Assembly (NCBI RefSeq): GCF_024053505.1
Contig: NZ_JAMXQS010000005.1
Location: forward strand, 186,001 to 250,000
From: Mesorhizobium liriopis
Lineage (GTDB): Bacteria > Pseudomonadota > Alphaproteobacteria > Rhizobiales > Rhizobiaceae
DNA: 64,000 nucleotides
Direction of reading: 5' to 3'
Below, piece by piece: positions 26,922-36,176 of the stretch. Made by a program: the position numbers and the translations under genes. How positions within the stretch are numbered: position 1 is the stretch's first letter; each line of letters starts with the position of its first letter. Below the pieces are notes generated by a model. The model saw only the letters and a list, made by a program, of their open reading frames with translations, was not told the origin of the DNA and did no database searches.

Positions 26922-27812
26922 ATGTGGCGCGAGATCGCTCCCAGTGACCGTATCGAGGTCGTCGTCGACGGCTTCAAAGTCGTCGCCTATTCGTTCGGCG
27001 AAGGCATCGAGACCGTGTTCTGCCTCAACGGCGGACCCGGCCTACCCTGCGACTACCTGCGCGAGGCGCATTCCTGCCTCATCGACAAAGGCTATCGTGT
27101 GGTCGCCTTCGACCAGCTCGGCACAGGCGCATCCGACCGGCCTTCCGACCCCGCGCTCTGGACCATCGAACGCTATGTCGAGGAAACGGAAGCGGTGCGA
27201 GAGGCGCTCGATCTGGGTCGCGTGCACCTGCTCGGCCATTCTTGGGGCGGCTGGCTCGCCATCGACTATGCTCTGGCCTACCCCGAAAACATCAGAACGC
27301 TGATCCTTGAGGACACGGTGGCGGACATGCCTCACCTGGCCTCAGAGCTCGAGCGCCTGCGTGCGGCGCTCGGCCCCGAAACTGTCGCCATGATGCAGAA
27401 GCACGAGGCGCAAGGCTCTTACGACCACCCCGAATACCTCGGTGCGGTCACCATCTTAAACTATCGCCATGTCTGCCGGCTACCCGAATGGCCCGCGCCC
27501 GTGAAGCGCTCGCTCGACGACTGGAACATGGGCCCTTATGCGACCATGCAGGGGCCGAACGAGTTTCTCTACATCGGTAATCTGAAAGACTGGAACCGCG
27601 TCCCCGACCTTCACCGGATCACGACGCCGGTGCTAATCACGGTGGGCGAGCATGATGAACTGACGCCGGCCTGCGCGCTGCGCATGAAGCTCGCGCTACC
27701 CTCGCCCGAACTCCACGTCATTCCGAACGCCAGCCATATGCCGTTCTACGAGAATCCGGCTGTCTACTATCCGATCCTGCTGGACTTCCTCGAACGGCAC
27801 GGCGCAAAATGA
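26922..27812 (+). CDS. Proline-iminopeptidase-like alpha/beta hydrolase (pip2)
   Basis: 296 residues, paralogous to pip1. Nucleophile GHSWGG (S107), acid in VGEHDE and His in NASHMPFYE are intact, but the oxyanion motif reads NGGPG (N36) instead of HGGPG, a substitution that may shift substrate choice. AAAGGA precedes the ATG. It leads a rightward run: the permease gene starts 45 bases after its stop, then permease, fused ATPase and peptide-binding protein, so uptake and hydrolysis of one ligand class are probably co-expressed under the LuxR solo. Confidence 0.88.
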   Translation: MWREIAPSDRIEVVVDGFKVVAYSFGEGIETVFCLNGGPGLPCDYLREAHSCLIDKGYRVVAFDQLGTGASDRPSDPALWTIERYVEETEAVREALDLGRVHLLGHSWGGWLAIDYALAYPENIRTLILEDTVADMPHLASELERLRAALGPETVAMMQKHEAQGSYDHPEYLGAVTILNYRHVCRLPEWPAPVKRSLDDWNMGPYATMQGPNEFLYIGNLKDWNRVPDLHRITTPVLITVGEHDELTPACALRMKLALPSPELHVIPNASHMPFYENPAVYYPILLDFLERHGAK

Positions 27813-27857
27813 GGTTAGAGGAAGCGCTCGAGAATCCGACCAACGGATCGCGCACCG

Positions 27858-28796
27858 ATGCATCGCTATAGGTTCGTTCTTACACGGCCGCTGCAGTTCT
27901 TGCCTGTTCTGTTCGGCATCAGCGTCATCACCTTTATTCTGGTGCGGCTGATCCCGGGCGATCCGGCGCGCGTGATCCTCGGCACCCGCGCGACTCCCAC
28001 GGCGATTGCCAATATCCGCGCGCAATACGGCCTCGATGAGCCGCTGATCGCGCAATACTTCTATTTTCTCAGGAACCTCGCCCAGGGCCAGATGGGCCGT
28101 TCGATCCTTTACAAGATCGACGTGCTGCGCCTGATCGGCACGCGGGTCGAGCCAACGCTGGTTCTGGTGCTGGCAAGCGTTGTGCTTTCCGTGCTGATCG
28201 CCGTCCCCATGGCCGCCCTTGCGGCGCGCAACCAGGGCAAGGCGGCCGACCAGGCGGTGCGCATCGTGTCCACGCTCGGCATCGGCTTTCCGCCCTTTTG
28301 GCTCGGGCTGATGCTGATCATCGTGCTCAGCGTCCAGCTCTCGCTTTTTCCCGTTTCGGGCTATGGCAACACGCTTGCCGACAAGCTCGCCCATATCGCG
28401 CTGCCAAGCCTCACCATCGCGCTGTCGCTATCGGCCGTGTTGACACGCAGCCTGCGCGTTTCGATGATCGCGATGCTGTCGTCCGATATCGCCACGGCCG
28501 CCCGCGCACGGGGCATGCCCGAGCGCATCGTGTTCTGGCGTCACGTGTTCCCCAACTCGCTGGTGCCGACCATCAACCTTCTGGCAGTCAATATCGGCTG
28601 GCTGATCGGCGGCACGGTGGTGGTGGAAAGCGTGTTCGCCATTCCCGGCATGGGCCAGCTTCTGGTGCGCGCCATCTTCTCGCGCGATTACATGGTGGTG
28701 CAAGGCGTTGCCATGGCCTTCGCCTGCGCCACGGTGTTGGTGAACTTCCTCGCCGACCTCGCGACGGTTGCCGCCGATCCGAGGATCAAGCTGTGA
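27858..28796 (+). CDS. Peptide-type ABC transporter permease (DppB family), system 1
   Basis: 312 residues with six hydrophobic segments. The N-terminal helix plus LIPGDPARVILG and the EAA-type loop (DIATAARARGMPERIVFWRHVFPNSL) are typical of DppB/OppB, as is the end (VVESVFAIPGMGQLL and ADPRIKL). It forms the channel with the DppC-like protein. Its stop overlaps the GTG start of that gene by four bases. Confidence 0.93.
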   Translation: MHRYRFVLTRPLQFLPVLFGISVITFILVRLIPGDPARVILGTRATPTAIANIRAQYGLDEPLIAQYFYFLRNLAQGQMGRSILYKIDVLRLIGTRVEPTLVLVLASVVLSVLIAVPMAALAARNQGKAADQAVRIVSTLGIGFPPFWLGLMLIIVLSVQLSLFPVSGYGNTLADKLAHIALPSLTIALSLSAVLTRSLRVSMIAMLSSDIATAARARGMPERIVFWRHVFPNSLVPTINLLAVNIGWLIGGTVVVESVFAIPGMGQLLVRAIFSRDYMVVQGVAMAFACATVLVNFLADLATVAADPRIKL

Positions 28797-29644
28797 GCGT
28801 TTTGGCACGCCCCGCCTTCACGCCCGGCTGGAGCAAGGCGTTTGGCACCAACGGCGCGCTCGCCGCAGGGTCTGCTATTCTCGCACTCTTCGTGCTCGCG
28901 GCCCTCTTTGCCCCGCTCATCGCCCCCTATGATCCGATTGCGCAGGACGCCGCCGCGCGCCTCGCCGCGCCTTCGCTCCTCCATCCCTTCGGCACCGACA
29001 ATTTCGGGCGCGACATCCTTTCGCGCGTGATCTGGGGTACACGGATCGATCTGCAGATGGCTTTCTTCGGTGTGGTCTTTCCGTTCTTGATCGGCACGGT
29101 GGTAGGCACGGTCGCAGGCTTTTTCGGCGGCGTGGTCGATGCACTTCTGATGCGCCTGATCGACATCATCCTCGCCTTTCCGTTTCTGGTTTTGATGCTG
29201 TCCATCATCGCGATCCTCGGGCCCGGCCTTTCGAGCTTCTATATCGCGATGGCACTGGTCGGCTGGGTTTCCTATGCGCGGCTCGTGCGCGCGCAGATCC
29301 TGGTGCTCAAGACGCAGGACTATGCGGTGGCAGCCACCAGCCTCGGCTTCGGGCGTCTCCGCATCATGTTCCGCCATCTCCTGCCCAATGCCATTGCCGG
29401 CTCGGTCGTGTTCGTGATGTCGGATGCGGTGCTGGTGCTGCTCAACGGTGCGGCCATCTCCTATCTGGGCTTGGGCGTTCAGCCGCCGGTCGCCGAATGG
29501 GGCGTGATGGTCGCCGAAGGCCAGCCTTTCGTGACGACCGCCTGGTGGGTTACGCTCTTTCCCGGCCTGTCCATCGTCGCACTCGCCTTCGGCTTCAGCC
29601 TTCTGGGCGACGGGCTCGGACAGCGGCTCGGAGTGGCCGAATGA
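28793..29644 (+). CDS. Peptide-type ABC transporter permease (DppC family), system 1
   Basis: 283 residues from a GTG that overlaps the upstream stop (GTGA). The DppC traits HPFGTDNFGRDILSRVIWGTR, the EAA loop (YAVAATSLGFGRLRIMFRHLLPN) and SYLGLGVQPPVAEWGVM are present, with about six helices. A much longer upstream reading of this frame is an artefact antiparallel to normal codon use in the DppB gene. Partner of the preceding permease. Confidence 0.92.
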   Translation: MSVLARPAFTPGWSKAFGTNGALAAGSAILALFVLAALFAPLIAPYDPIAQDAAARLAAPSLLHPFGTDNFGRDILSRVIWGTRIDLQMAFFGVVFPFLIGTVVGTVAGFFGGVVDALLMRLIDIILAFPFLVLMLSIIAILGPGLSSFYIAMALVGWVSYARLVRAQILVLKTQDYAVAATSLGFGRLRIMFRHLLPNAIAGSVVFVMSDAVLVLLNGAAISYLGLGVQPPVAEWGVMVAEGQPFVTTAWWVTLFPGLSIVALAFGFSLLGDGLGQRLGVAE

Positions 29645-31353
29645 GCTCGACCCTGCTTTCGGTCCGCGATCTCTCTGTTTCGGTACGTAGCGAGGCCGCG
29701 CCGCGACTTCTGCTCGACCGCGTGTCACTCGATCTCGGGCGCGGCGAAATCCTCGGTCTCGTGGGCGAAAGCGGGTCGGGTAAGAGCCTGTTCTGCCGGT
29801 CATTGGTGCGCCTCCTACCTTCCCGCGCGCTTGTCATCGACAGCGGCACGGTGCTCCTCGAAGGCCAGGACCTTCTCCAGGCCAGTGAGGCGGACATGCT
29901 CGCCGTGCGCGGTGGGCGCATCGGCATGATCTTCCAGAACCCGACCAGCCATCTCGACCCCGTGATGCGCGTGGGCGACCAGATTGCGGAAGGCATTCGT
30001 TTCCATCAGGGGCTTGGCAAGGCCGCCGCGCGGGAGGCTGCGCTCGAAATCCTTGCGCAGGTGGGTTTTCCCGATCCGAAGCGGCAGTATCTGAGCTATC
30101 CGCACGAGTTCTCGGGCGGCATGCGCCAGCGCGCGATGATCGGTGTGGCCCTGAGTTGCCAGCCCGACATCCTCATCGCCGACGAGCCCACCACAGCGCT
30201 CGACGTGACGATCCAGGCGCAGATCCTGCGCCTTCTCACTGAAATCCGCGACCGCACGCGCCTGTCAATCATCCTGATCACTCACGATCTCGGCGTGGTC
30301 GCCCAGACCTGCGACCGCATCGCGGTGATGCGGGGTGGGAGAGTCGTCGAGGAAAACACCAAGCGCGCGCTTCTGGCGGCTCCCGGCCACGCCTACACCA
30401 AGGCACTGATCGCCAGCCATCCGTCGATCCCGGCGAGGCTTTCGCCAGTCACGACAACGGAAGCCAAAGCTGCCTCCCCCTTGCGCCCCCTCCTCGAAGT
30501 GGACGACCTCCATGTCTCCTTCCCGTCGGGCGCCGGCCTGTTTTCGGGCCAACCGCGCGTCTTCAATGCACTCAACGGCGTCAGCCTGCGGGTGATGCCG
30601 GGCGAGACGGTGGGCATCGTTGGCGAATCCGGCAGCGGCAAGAGCACGCTCGCGCGCGCCATTCTGGGCCTCAACCCGATTGCGTCGGGCCATGTCGCGT
30701 TCGAAGGCAGCAATCTCGCCACGCAGCGCAACGCGACGCTTGCCAAGCTGCGCACGGACGCGGCAATGGTTTTCCAAGACCCGTACAACGCGCTCAACCC
30801 GCGCATGACGGTGGGCGAGACGCTGGCCGAGGTCCTGCGCGTGCAGAACAAGGTGCAGCCCGCGCAAATCAAGGCGCGCATCGACGAGTTGCTCGATCTC
30901 GTCGGGCTCGACCGCGACTTCGCCACCCGCAAGCCGCGCTCCATGAGCGGCGGGCAGTGCCAGCGCGCCGGCATCGCCCGCGCGCTCGCCGTCGATCCCA
31001 AGCTGATCATCGCGGATGAGTGCGTGGCAGCCCTCGACGTCACCATCCAGGCGCAGATCGTGGACCTGTTCCGCGACCTCCAGCGCAAGATGAACCTGAC
31101 GCTGCTTTTCATCGCCCACGACTTGGCCATCGTGCGCAATCTTTGCGAGCGCGTGGTGGTGATGCATCACGGCAAGATCGTCGAAGAGGGCCGTTCGGCG
31201 GACGTCTTCGCCATGCCCAGCCACGCTTACACGGCGGCACTCATCAGCGCCATTCCCGACATCGACCCGGACCGCCCGCTCCACGCGCTGCCTTTGCGGC
31301 GTGCGGATAGCTTGCGGGGAATGTCGTCGCTTTCTCTTCAACCGTCCACATAG
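29641..31353 (+). CDS. Fused two-domain peptide ABC transporter ATPase (DppD-DppF fusion), system 1
   Basis: 570 residues combining DppD- and DppF-like halves. Domain 1: GESGSGKS (42-49), [20 protein letters not shown]. Domain 2 (from about 280): GESGSGKST (about 327), MSGGQCQR and [12 protein letters not shown], where the usual DEP reads DEC and the signature Arg is Cys. Oligopeptide C-terminal tails follow each domain. The start is fixed by an ATGA overlap with the permease stop. Fusions of this type (as in GsiA) are known; the Walker B variant in domain 2 is notable but keeps the catalytic Glu. Confidence 0.92.
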   Translation: MSSTLLSVRDLSVSVRSEAAPRLLLDRVSLDLGRGEILGLVGESGSGKSLFCRSLVRLLPSRALVIDSGTVLLEGQDLLQASEADMLAVRGGRIGMIFQNPTSHLDPVMRVGDQIAEGIRFHQGLGKAAAREAALEILAQVGFPDPKRQYLSYPHEFSGGMRQRAMIGVALSCQPDILIADEPTTALDVTIQAQILRLLTEIRDRTRLSIILITHDLGVVAQTCDRIAVMRGGRVVEENTKRALLAAPGHAYTKALIASHPSIPARLSPVTTTEAKAASPLRPLLEVDDLHVSFPSGAGLFSGQPRVFNALNGVSLRVMPGETVGIVGESGSGKSTLARAILGLNPIASGHVAFEGSNLATQRNATLAKLRTDAAMVFQDPYNALNPRMTVGETLAEVLRVQNKVQPAQIKARIDELLDLVGLDRDFATRKPRSMSGGQCQRAGIARALAVDPKLIIADECVAALDVTIQAQIVDLFRDLQRKMNLTLLFIAHDLAIVRNLCERVVVMHHGKIVEEGRSADVFAMPSHAYTAALISAIPDIDPDRPLHALPLRRADSLRGMSSLSLQPST

Positions 31354-31378
31354 CCAACAAACAAAGGGGAACAGGACA

Positions 31379-32893
31379 ATGCTGAAACAATGGATGCGGA
31401 TCGGTCTGGTCACGGTAATGACCGGCCTGTCGGTCAGCGCCGGCATCGCGGAAGCGGCCGGCGTCTTGACCATCGGACGGCGCGAGGACTCGACCACCTT
31501 TGATCCGATCAAGACCGCGCAGAACATCGACAACTGGGTGTTCTCAAACATCTTCGACGTGCTGGTACGTGTCGATCCTACCGGAACCAAGCTCGTGCCC
31601 GGCCTGGCCGAAAGCTGGACGGTCTCGGAGGACGGGCTCACCTACACCCTCAAGATGCGCGACGCCAAGTTCTCCGATGGCGCACCGGTCACGGCTGGCG
31701 ACGCCGCCTTCAGTCTCCTGCGCGTGCGCGACAATCCGGGCTCGCTGTGGAGCGACTCCTACAAGGTGATCGACACGGCAACGGCAAGCGACGACAAGAC
31801 CCTCGTCGTCAAGCTCAAAACACCCTCCGCCCCCTTCCTTTCGACGCTGGCGCTACCCAACGTTTCCGTGCTGCCGCAGAAGGTGCTCGAATCCGTCGGC
31901 GAAGAAGCGTTCGCCGAAGCGCCGGTCGGTTCGGGCGCCTTCGCGCTCAAAGAATGGCGGCGCGGTGATCGTGTGATTCTCGAAAAGAACCCGAACTACT
32001 GGGACGCCGATCATGTCAGCCTCGACGGCGTCGAATGGATCTCGGTACCCGACGACAACACCCGCATGCTCAACGTTCAGGCCGGCCAGTTGGATGCGGC
32101 GATCTTCGTCCCCTTCTCGCGCGTGGCCGAGCTCCAGAAGGACGCGAACCTCACCGTTCATCTCGATCCCTCGACGCGGGAGGATCACCTCCTGATCAAC
32201 CACGAGCACGGCGCGCTCGCCAAAAAGGAAGTCCGTCAGGCGCTCGACATGGCGATCGACAAGCAGGCCGTGGTCGACACCGTCACCTTCGGCCTCGGCA
32301 CTGTGGCCAATTCCTACATACCCAAGGGCGCGCTCTATTATTACGCCGACAACCTCAAGCGCCCCTACGATCCGGAAAAGGCCAAGCAGATGCTGGCGGA
32401 TGCGGGTGCGTCGGACCTGACGCTGAACTATGTGGTGCGCGCCGGCGACGAGGTGGTCGAGCAGACCGCCGTGCTTCTCCAGCAGCAGCTCGCCAAGGCG
32501 GGCGTCACCGTCAATATCCAGAAGGTCGACCCCAGCCAGGAATGGGACATGCTGGTCGCCGGCGACTATGATGTGGGTGTCAATTACTGGACCAACGACA
32601 TCCTCGACCCCGACCAGAAGACCACCTTCGTGATCGGGCACGACGCCAACAACAACTACATGACCCGCTACAAGAACGACGCGGTAAAGGACCTCGTCGC
32701 CAAGGCCCGCCTCGAAATGGACCCGGCCAAGCGCGAGGCGATGTATGTGGACCTGCAGAGGATGGCGAAAGAGGACGTCAACTGGATCGACCTCTATTAC
32801 AGCCCCTACATCAACGTCTCGCGCAAGGGCATCGAGAACTTCACTCAGAACCCACTCGGCCGCTTCCTGCTCGAAGACACGAAAAAGAACTGA
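31379..32893 (+). CDS. Peptide-type solute-binding protein (family 5), system 1
   Basis: 504 residues with a signal peptide (about 1-26, ending AEAAG). Family-5 landmarks are present: FDPIKTAQNIDNWVFSNIFDVLV, LVPGLAESWTVSEDGLTYTLKMR, the ERWRR-like KEWRRGDRVILEKNPNYW and AIDKQAVVDTVTFG. AAAGGGGAACAGG precedes the ATG at 31379. It closes the operon that starts with pip2. In the Pseudomonas PipR system a peptide-type binding protein delivers the plant-derived inducer, so this protein is the candidate for the equivalent role here (inference). Confidence 0.92.
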   Translation: MLKQWMRIGLVTVMTGLSVSAGIAEAAGVLTIGRREDSTTFDPIKTAQNIDNWVFSNIFDVLVRVDPTGTKLVPGLAESWTVSEDGLTYTLKMRDAKFSDGAPVTAGDAAFSLLRVRDNPGSLWSDSYKVIDTATASDDKTLVVKLKTPSAPFLSTLALPNVSVLPQKVLESVGEEAFAEAPVGSGAFALKEWRRGDRVILEKNPNYWDADHVSLDGVEWISVPDDNTRMLNVQAGQLDAAIFVPFSRVAELQKDANLTVHLDPSTREDHLLINHEHGALAKKEVRQALDMAIDKQAVVDTVTFGLGTVANSYIPKGALYYYADNLKRPYDPEKAKQMLADAGASDLTLNYVVRAGDEVVEQTAVLLQQQLAKAGVTVNIQKVDPSQEWDMLVAGDYDVGVNYWTNDILDPDQKTTFVIGHDANNNYMTRYKNDAVKDLVAKARLEMDPAKREAMYVDLQRMAKEDVNWIDLYYSPYINVSRKGIENFTQNPLGRFLLEDTKKN

Positions 32894-32904
32894 GGCTTTC
32901 CGTT

Positions 32905-32933
32905 GATGGTGCCCGGCTGGTCCGGGCGCCATC
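32905..32933 (+). terminator. Terminator-like hairpin after binding protein of system 1
   Basis: 12-bp stem GATGGTGCCCGG with CCGGGCGCCATC (one G-U pair), 5-base loop, 11 bases after the stop, between convergent genes. Confidence 0.6.
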
Positions 32934-32953
32934 GGGCAATATGGATCTGTTCC

Positions 32954-33787
32954 TCAGCGCAGATGTTCCGGCACGGCGATCGTGCGGAACGCCGATGCCA
33001 GCCGGTGCAGCGCCTCGCGCATGACAGGGCCTTTCACGGCGCGACCGTGGCCCGAGACTGCCAGTTCCGGTTCAAGGCCCGCGAGCGTCTTGACGGAAAC
33101 CTCGGCCGCGTTCCAGTCGGGCGTAAAATAGCGCGGCGGTCCATGCATTTCGGGCTTCTGCGTCGCCGCCTCGTAGATCGATTCCTGTCCAGTCGTCACG
33201 AAGGCATCGCCCGCGATGAGCGTGCGGTCGCTTTCGCGCCAGAGCGAGACATGGCCGGGCGTATGGCCCGGCGTGGCGATCCAGCGCCAGCCCTCGGTGA
33301 AGGGCACAGATCCATCGTCCGGCAGCAGTTTGAGCCTTTTCCCCAGGTTGATGGGCGAGCGCGGGAAAAGCGGGGCCAGAAGCGTCATCAGCCCGCCCCC
33401 GGCTTCCGTGTCGGCAGGGGGATAGGAAAGCGTGCCGTCGAGATACGGGTGTTCGAGCGGATGGGCGTAAACGTCCACATCCCATTCCGCGGCCAAATCC
33501 TCCACCGTGCCGATATGGTCGAAATGGCCATGGGTCAGCAGAATGGCGCGCGGCCGCGCACCCTTGCCGAACCGCTCCTCGGCGACTGAGACGATATCGG
33601 ATTTGGATCCCGGCAGGCCGGTGTCGATCAGCAGCCAGTCATTGTTCGCGCCCGGTTGCCCAAGAAAGACGACATTGACGATTTTGAGCCGGCGATAGGC
33701 GAGGTCAGGCGCGATCTCACGTGCCTCCGCCTTGCTTTGCGTGTCAGGCGCAAGCGCACTTTCGCTGAGCGGCAGTTGAACGGTCAT
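32954..33787 (-). CDS. Metallo-beta-lactamase-fold hydrolase
   Basis: 277 residues. The metal-binding signature THGHFDH (H86, H88, D90, H91), TPGHTPGHVSLW, AGDAF and VSGHGRA are complete, so it should be a two-metal hydrolase. The family covers glyoxalase II-like thioesterases, lactonases and others; the substrate is open. AGGAGG precedes the ATG at 33787. It is downstream of the gluconate kinase gene by 122 bases, in a small leftward pair between the two rightward peptide-transport operons. Confidence 0.85.
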   Translation of the reverse strand: MTVQLPLSESALAPDTQSKAEAREIAPDLAYRRLKIVNVVFLGQPGANNDWLLIDTGLPGSKSDIVSVAEERFGKGARPRAILLTHGHFDHIGTVEDLAAEWDVDVYAHPLEHPYLDGTLSYPPADTEAGGGLMTLLAPLFPRSPINLGKRLKLLPDDGSVPFTEGWRWIATPGHTPGHVSLWRESDRTLIAGDAFVTTGQESIYEAATQKPEMHGPPRYFTPDWNAAEVSVKTLAGLEPELAVSGHGRAVKGPVMREALHRLASAFRTIAVPEHLR

Positions 33788-33909
33788 GCGAACCTCCTGA
33801 TCGTCAGCGGTTGACGCCGGCTGCCTCGGCTGGTTCCCTTCTTTCTGAGACGAGGCTGCGTCTCGCCCCCTTCGCAAGGAATGGCCGAAGATTGCTCCAT
33901 GGCCGTCGG

Positions 33910-34428
33910 TCATTCCAAGACGGCTAGCCGCTCCATCACAGCCTTCGACATGACATCCACCGGCAGGTCGCAGTCGAGCACAAGCACATGGGGTTCGGGC
34001 GCGGGAGCTTCGAGCGTGGCGAACTGGCTGTCCACCAGCGATGATGGCATGTAGTGGTTGCGCCGTGCGCCGACACGCTTAGTGATGGCTTCGCGCGAGC
34101 CGGTGAGATGGACGACTAGCAGACCGGGTGCCGCATTCCGAAGCGTTTCGCGATTGCTCGCCTTGAGCGCCGAACATGCAAGCACGGTGGGCTCGCTCGC
34201 TTGCGCGAGAAGTGCCGCCAGCCGCTCAAGCCAAGGCTTGCGGTCCTCGTCGGTAAGAGGCACGCCCGCGCGCATCTTGGCGACATTGGCTTCAGGATGG
34301 AAATCGTCCGCATCGAAGAAGCGGAAGCCGTGATGGGCGGCGAGATCGCGGCCGAGCGTGCTTTTGCCGACGCCCGTCACGCCCATGACCACGACGATCG
34401 GCGGGCGCTTGGGGCTTGGTTCCGGCAT
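33910..34428 (-). CDS. gntK: Gluconokinase (thermoresistant type)
   Basis: 172 residues, the usual length for small gluconate kinases. P-loop GVTGVGKST, then FFDADDFHP, KMRAGVPLTDEDRKPWLERL, CSALK and HYMPSSLVDSQFATLE are family hallmarks. It phosphorylates gluconate to 6-phosphogluconate with ATP in the cytoplasm. AAGGA precedes the ATG at 34428. It is divergent from the binding-protein gene of peptide system 2 and not part of a gluconate operon here. Confidence 0.93.
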   Translation of the reverse strand: MPEPSPKRPPIVVVMGVTGVGKSTLGRDLAAHHGFRFFDADDFHPEANVAKMRAGVPLTDEDRKPWLERLAALLAQASEPTVLACSALKASNRETLRNAAPGLLVVHLTGSREAITKRVGARRNHYMPSSLVDSQFATLEAPAPEPHVLVLDCDLPVDVMSKAVMERLAVLE

Positions 34429-34614
34429 GCGATGGTCCTTCGGCGGATCGAGGGTCGCCGCGAAACATCCAGCGCGAATGGCCGTTGTTCCCCGGGTCAC
34501 AAGAATCTATGGCATGGGTTAGCGTAAAAGTGGGACAAGGCGAAACCATCCGGCTTGTCTTGGCGCCTGTCCCGACGCACTTTTGCGTCCACACACGACT
34601 TGGGATTCTTGCCG

Positions 34615-36105
34615 ATGCTCCATTCCCGCAAACTGCTGTTCAGCGCCGCCTTTCTGGTCGCCACCAGCCTGTCCCCACTGGCCTTCGCGCAGGACTTCGA
34701 TCCCGATGCCACAGTCAACATCGGCTCGCTTTATGAGCCGCAGAACCTCGACAACACGGCGGGCGCGGGCCAGGGCATCAACGAGGCCTTCAACGGCAAT
34801 GTCTATGAGGCGCTGTTCAGGCTGACGGACGACGGCAAGGTCGAGCCGGTGCTGGCGAGCGACACGAAGGTAAGCGACGACGGGCTGACATACACCTTCA
34901 ATCTGCGCGAGGGCGTTTCATTCCACTCCGGCGAGCCGCTGACTTCGGCCGACGTGAAGGCCTCGATCGAGCGCGTCACGGCGGAAGCCTCGAAGAGCTC
35001 GCGCAAGAAGAGCCTTGCGACCATCACGGGAATCGAAACGCCGGACGATCGCACGGTCGTCGTCAAGCTCTCGCAACGCTCGATCTCGCTGCCCTACAAC
35101 CTGTCCTATGTCTGGATCGTCAATGACGCGGCGGGCGACATCACTGCCAAGGAAGACGGCACCGGTCCCTACACGCTAAGCGAATGGCGGCGCGGTTCGG
35201 CACTCGCACTGGAGCGCTTCGACAAATACTGGGGCACCAAGCCCTCCAACGAGGCGGCCGTGTTCCAGTATTTCACCGACGCCACCGCCCTTTCCAACGC
35301 GCTTCTGACCAATGCGGTCGACATCGTCACCTCGGTGCAAAGCCCTGATGCGCTGCAGCAGTTCAGCGACAACCCGGAATTCACAGTCTCGAACGGCGCT
35401 TCGACAACCAAGGAGCTGTTGGCTTATAACGACCGCGTGGCTCCTTTCGACAAGATCGAGGTGCGCAAAGCACTCGCGCGTGCGGTGGACAAGAAGCGGC
35501 TGCTCGAATCCATCTGGGGCTCATACGGGCAGGTGATCGGCTCCTTCGTGCCGCCGACCGATCCGTGGTATGTGGATCTGACCAATATCGACCCTTACGA
35601 CCCGACAGGCGCGAAGGCGCTGCTCGCCAAGGCGGGCCTGGCCAACGGGTTCGAGTTCACGCTCGACACGCCCGATTACGATCCACACCCGATCGTCGCC
35701 CAGTTCCTGCAAAGCGAGCTCGCCAAGATCAATGTGAAGGTGAACCTCAACATCATCACGGCGAACGAGTGGTACACCAAGATCTACCAGAAGCACGATT
35801 TCCAGGCGACGCTGCAGGAGCATGTGAACCACCGCGACATCGTCTTTTACGGCAATCCCGACTTCTACTGGGGCTACAACAATCCCAAGGTCGTGGACCT
35901 GATCGCGCAGTCCGAAACGGCGGCGAGCGAGGGGGAGCAGACCGAAAAGCTCAAGCAGGCAAACCAGATCATCGCCGAGGAAGCGGCCAGCAACTGGCTC
36001 TACCTTTATCCGCAGATCGTGGTGTCCACCACCAAGGTTTCGGGCTATCCGGTGAACGGGCTCAACGCGCAGTTCTTCGTGTCGGGCATCCGCAAGGCGG
36101 ACTGA
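34615..36105 (+). CDS. Peptide-type solute-binding protein (family 5), system 2
   Basis: 496 residues with a signal peptide (about 1-26, LLFSAAFLVATSLSPLAFAQ). Landmarks: YEPQNLDNTAGAGQGINEAF, DDGLTYTFNLREGVSFHSGEPLT, SEWRRGSALALERFDKYWG, AVDKKRLLESIWGSYG. It is the first gene of the second peptide-type importer and is followed by a stem-loop before the permease genes, which should give more receptor than channel. An upstream start at 34555 is less likely because the signal peptide starts at 34615. Confidence 0.92.
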   Translation: MLHSRKLLFSAAFLVATSLSPLAFAQDFDPDATVNIGSLYEPQNLDNTAGAGQGINEAFNGNVYEALFRLTDDGKVEPVLASDTKVSDDGLTYTFNLREGVSFHSGEPLTSADVKASIERVTAEASKSSRKKSLATITGIETPDDRTVVVKLSQRSISLPYNLSYVWIVNDAAGDITAKEDGTGPYTLSEWRRGSALALERFDKYWGTKPSNEAAVFQYFTDATALSNALLTNAVDIVTSVQSPDALQQFSDNPEFTVSNGASTTKELLAYNDRVAPFDKIEVRKALARAVDKKRLLESIWGSYGQVIGSFVPPTDPWYVDLTNIDPYDPTGAKALLAKAGLANGFEFTLDTPDYDPHPIVAQFLQSELAKINVKVNLNIITANEWYTKIYQKHDFQATLQEHVNHRDIVFYGNPDFYWGYNNPKVVDLIAQSETAASEGEQTEKLKQANQIIAEEAASNWLYLYPQIVVSTTKVSGYPVNGLNAQFFVSGIRKAD

Positions 36106-36125
36106 CGCGAGCTACACATTGCAGG

Positions 36126-36152
36126 GCGCCGGCTTGAGTCATAGGCCGGCGC
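36126..36152 (+). terminator. Intercistronic stem-loop after binding protein of system 2
   Basis: Perfect 8-bp stem GCGCCGGC/GCCGGCGC, 11-base loop, 20 bases after the stop and 24 before the next gene; no U-run. Confidence 0.6.
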
Positions 36153-36176
36153 TTCGCGTTTCGAGGACGACAAGAC

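Noticed and set aside
25056-32893. Partner autoinducer synthase (luxI) near the LuxR gene
   Set aside because: No acyl-homoserine-lactone synthase motif in any frame of the window; the regulator is treated as a solo.
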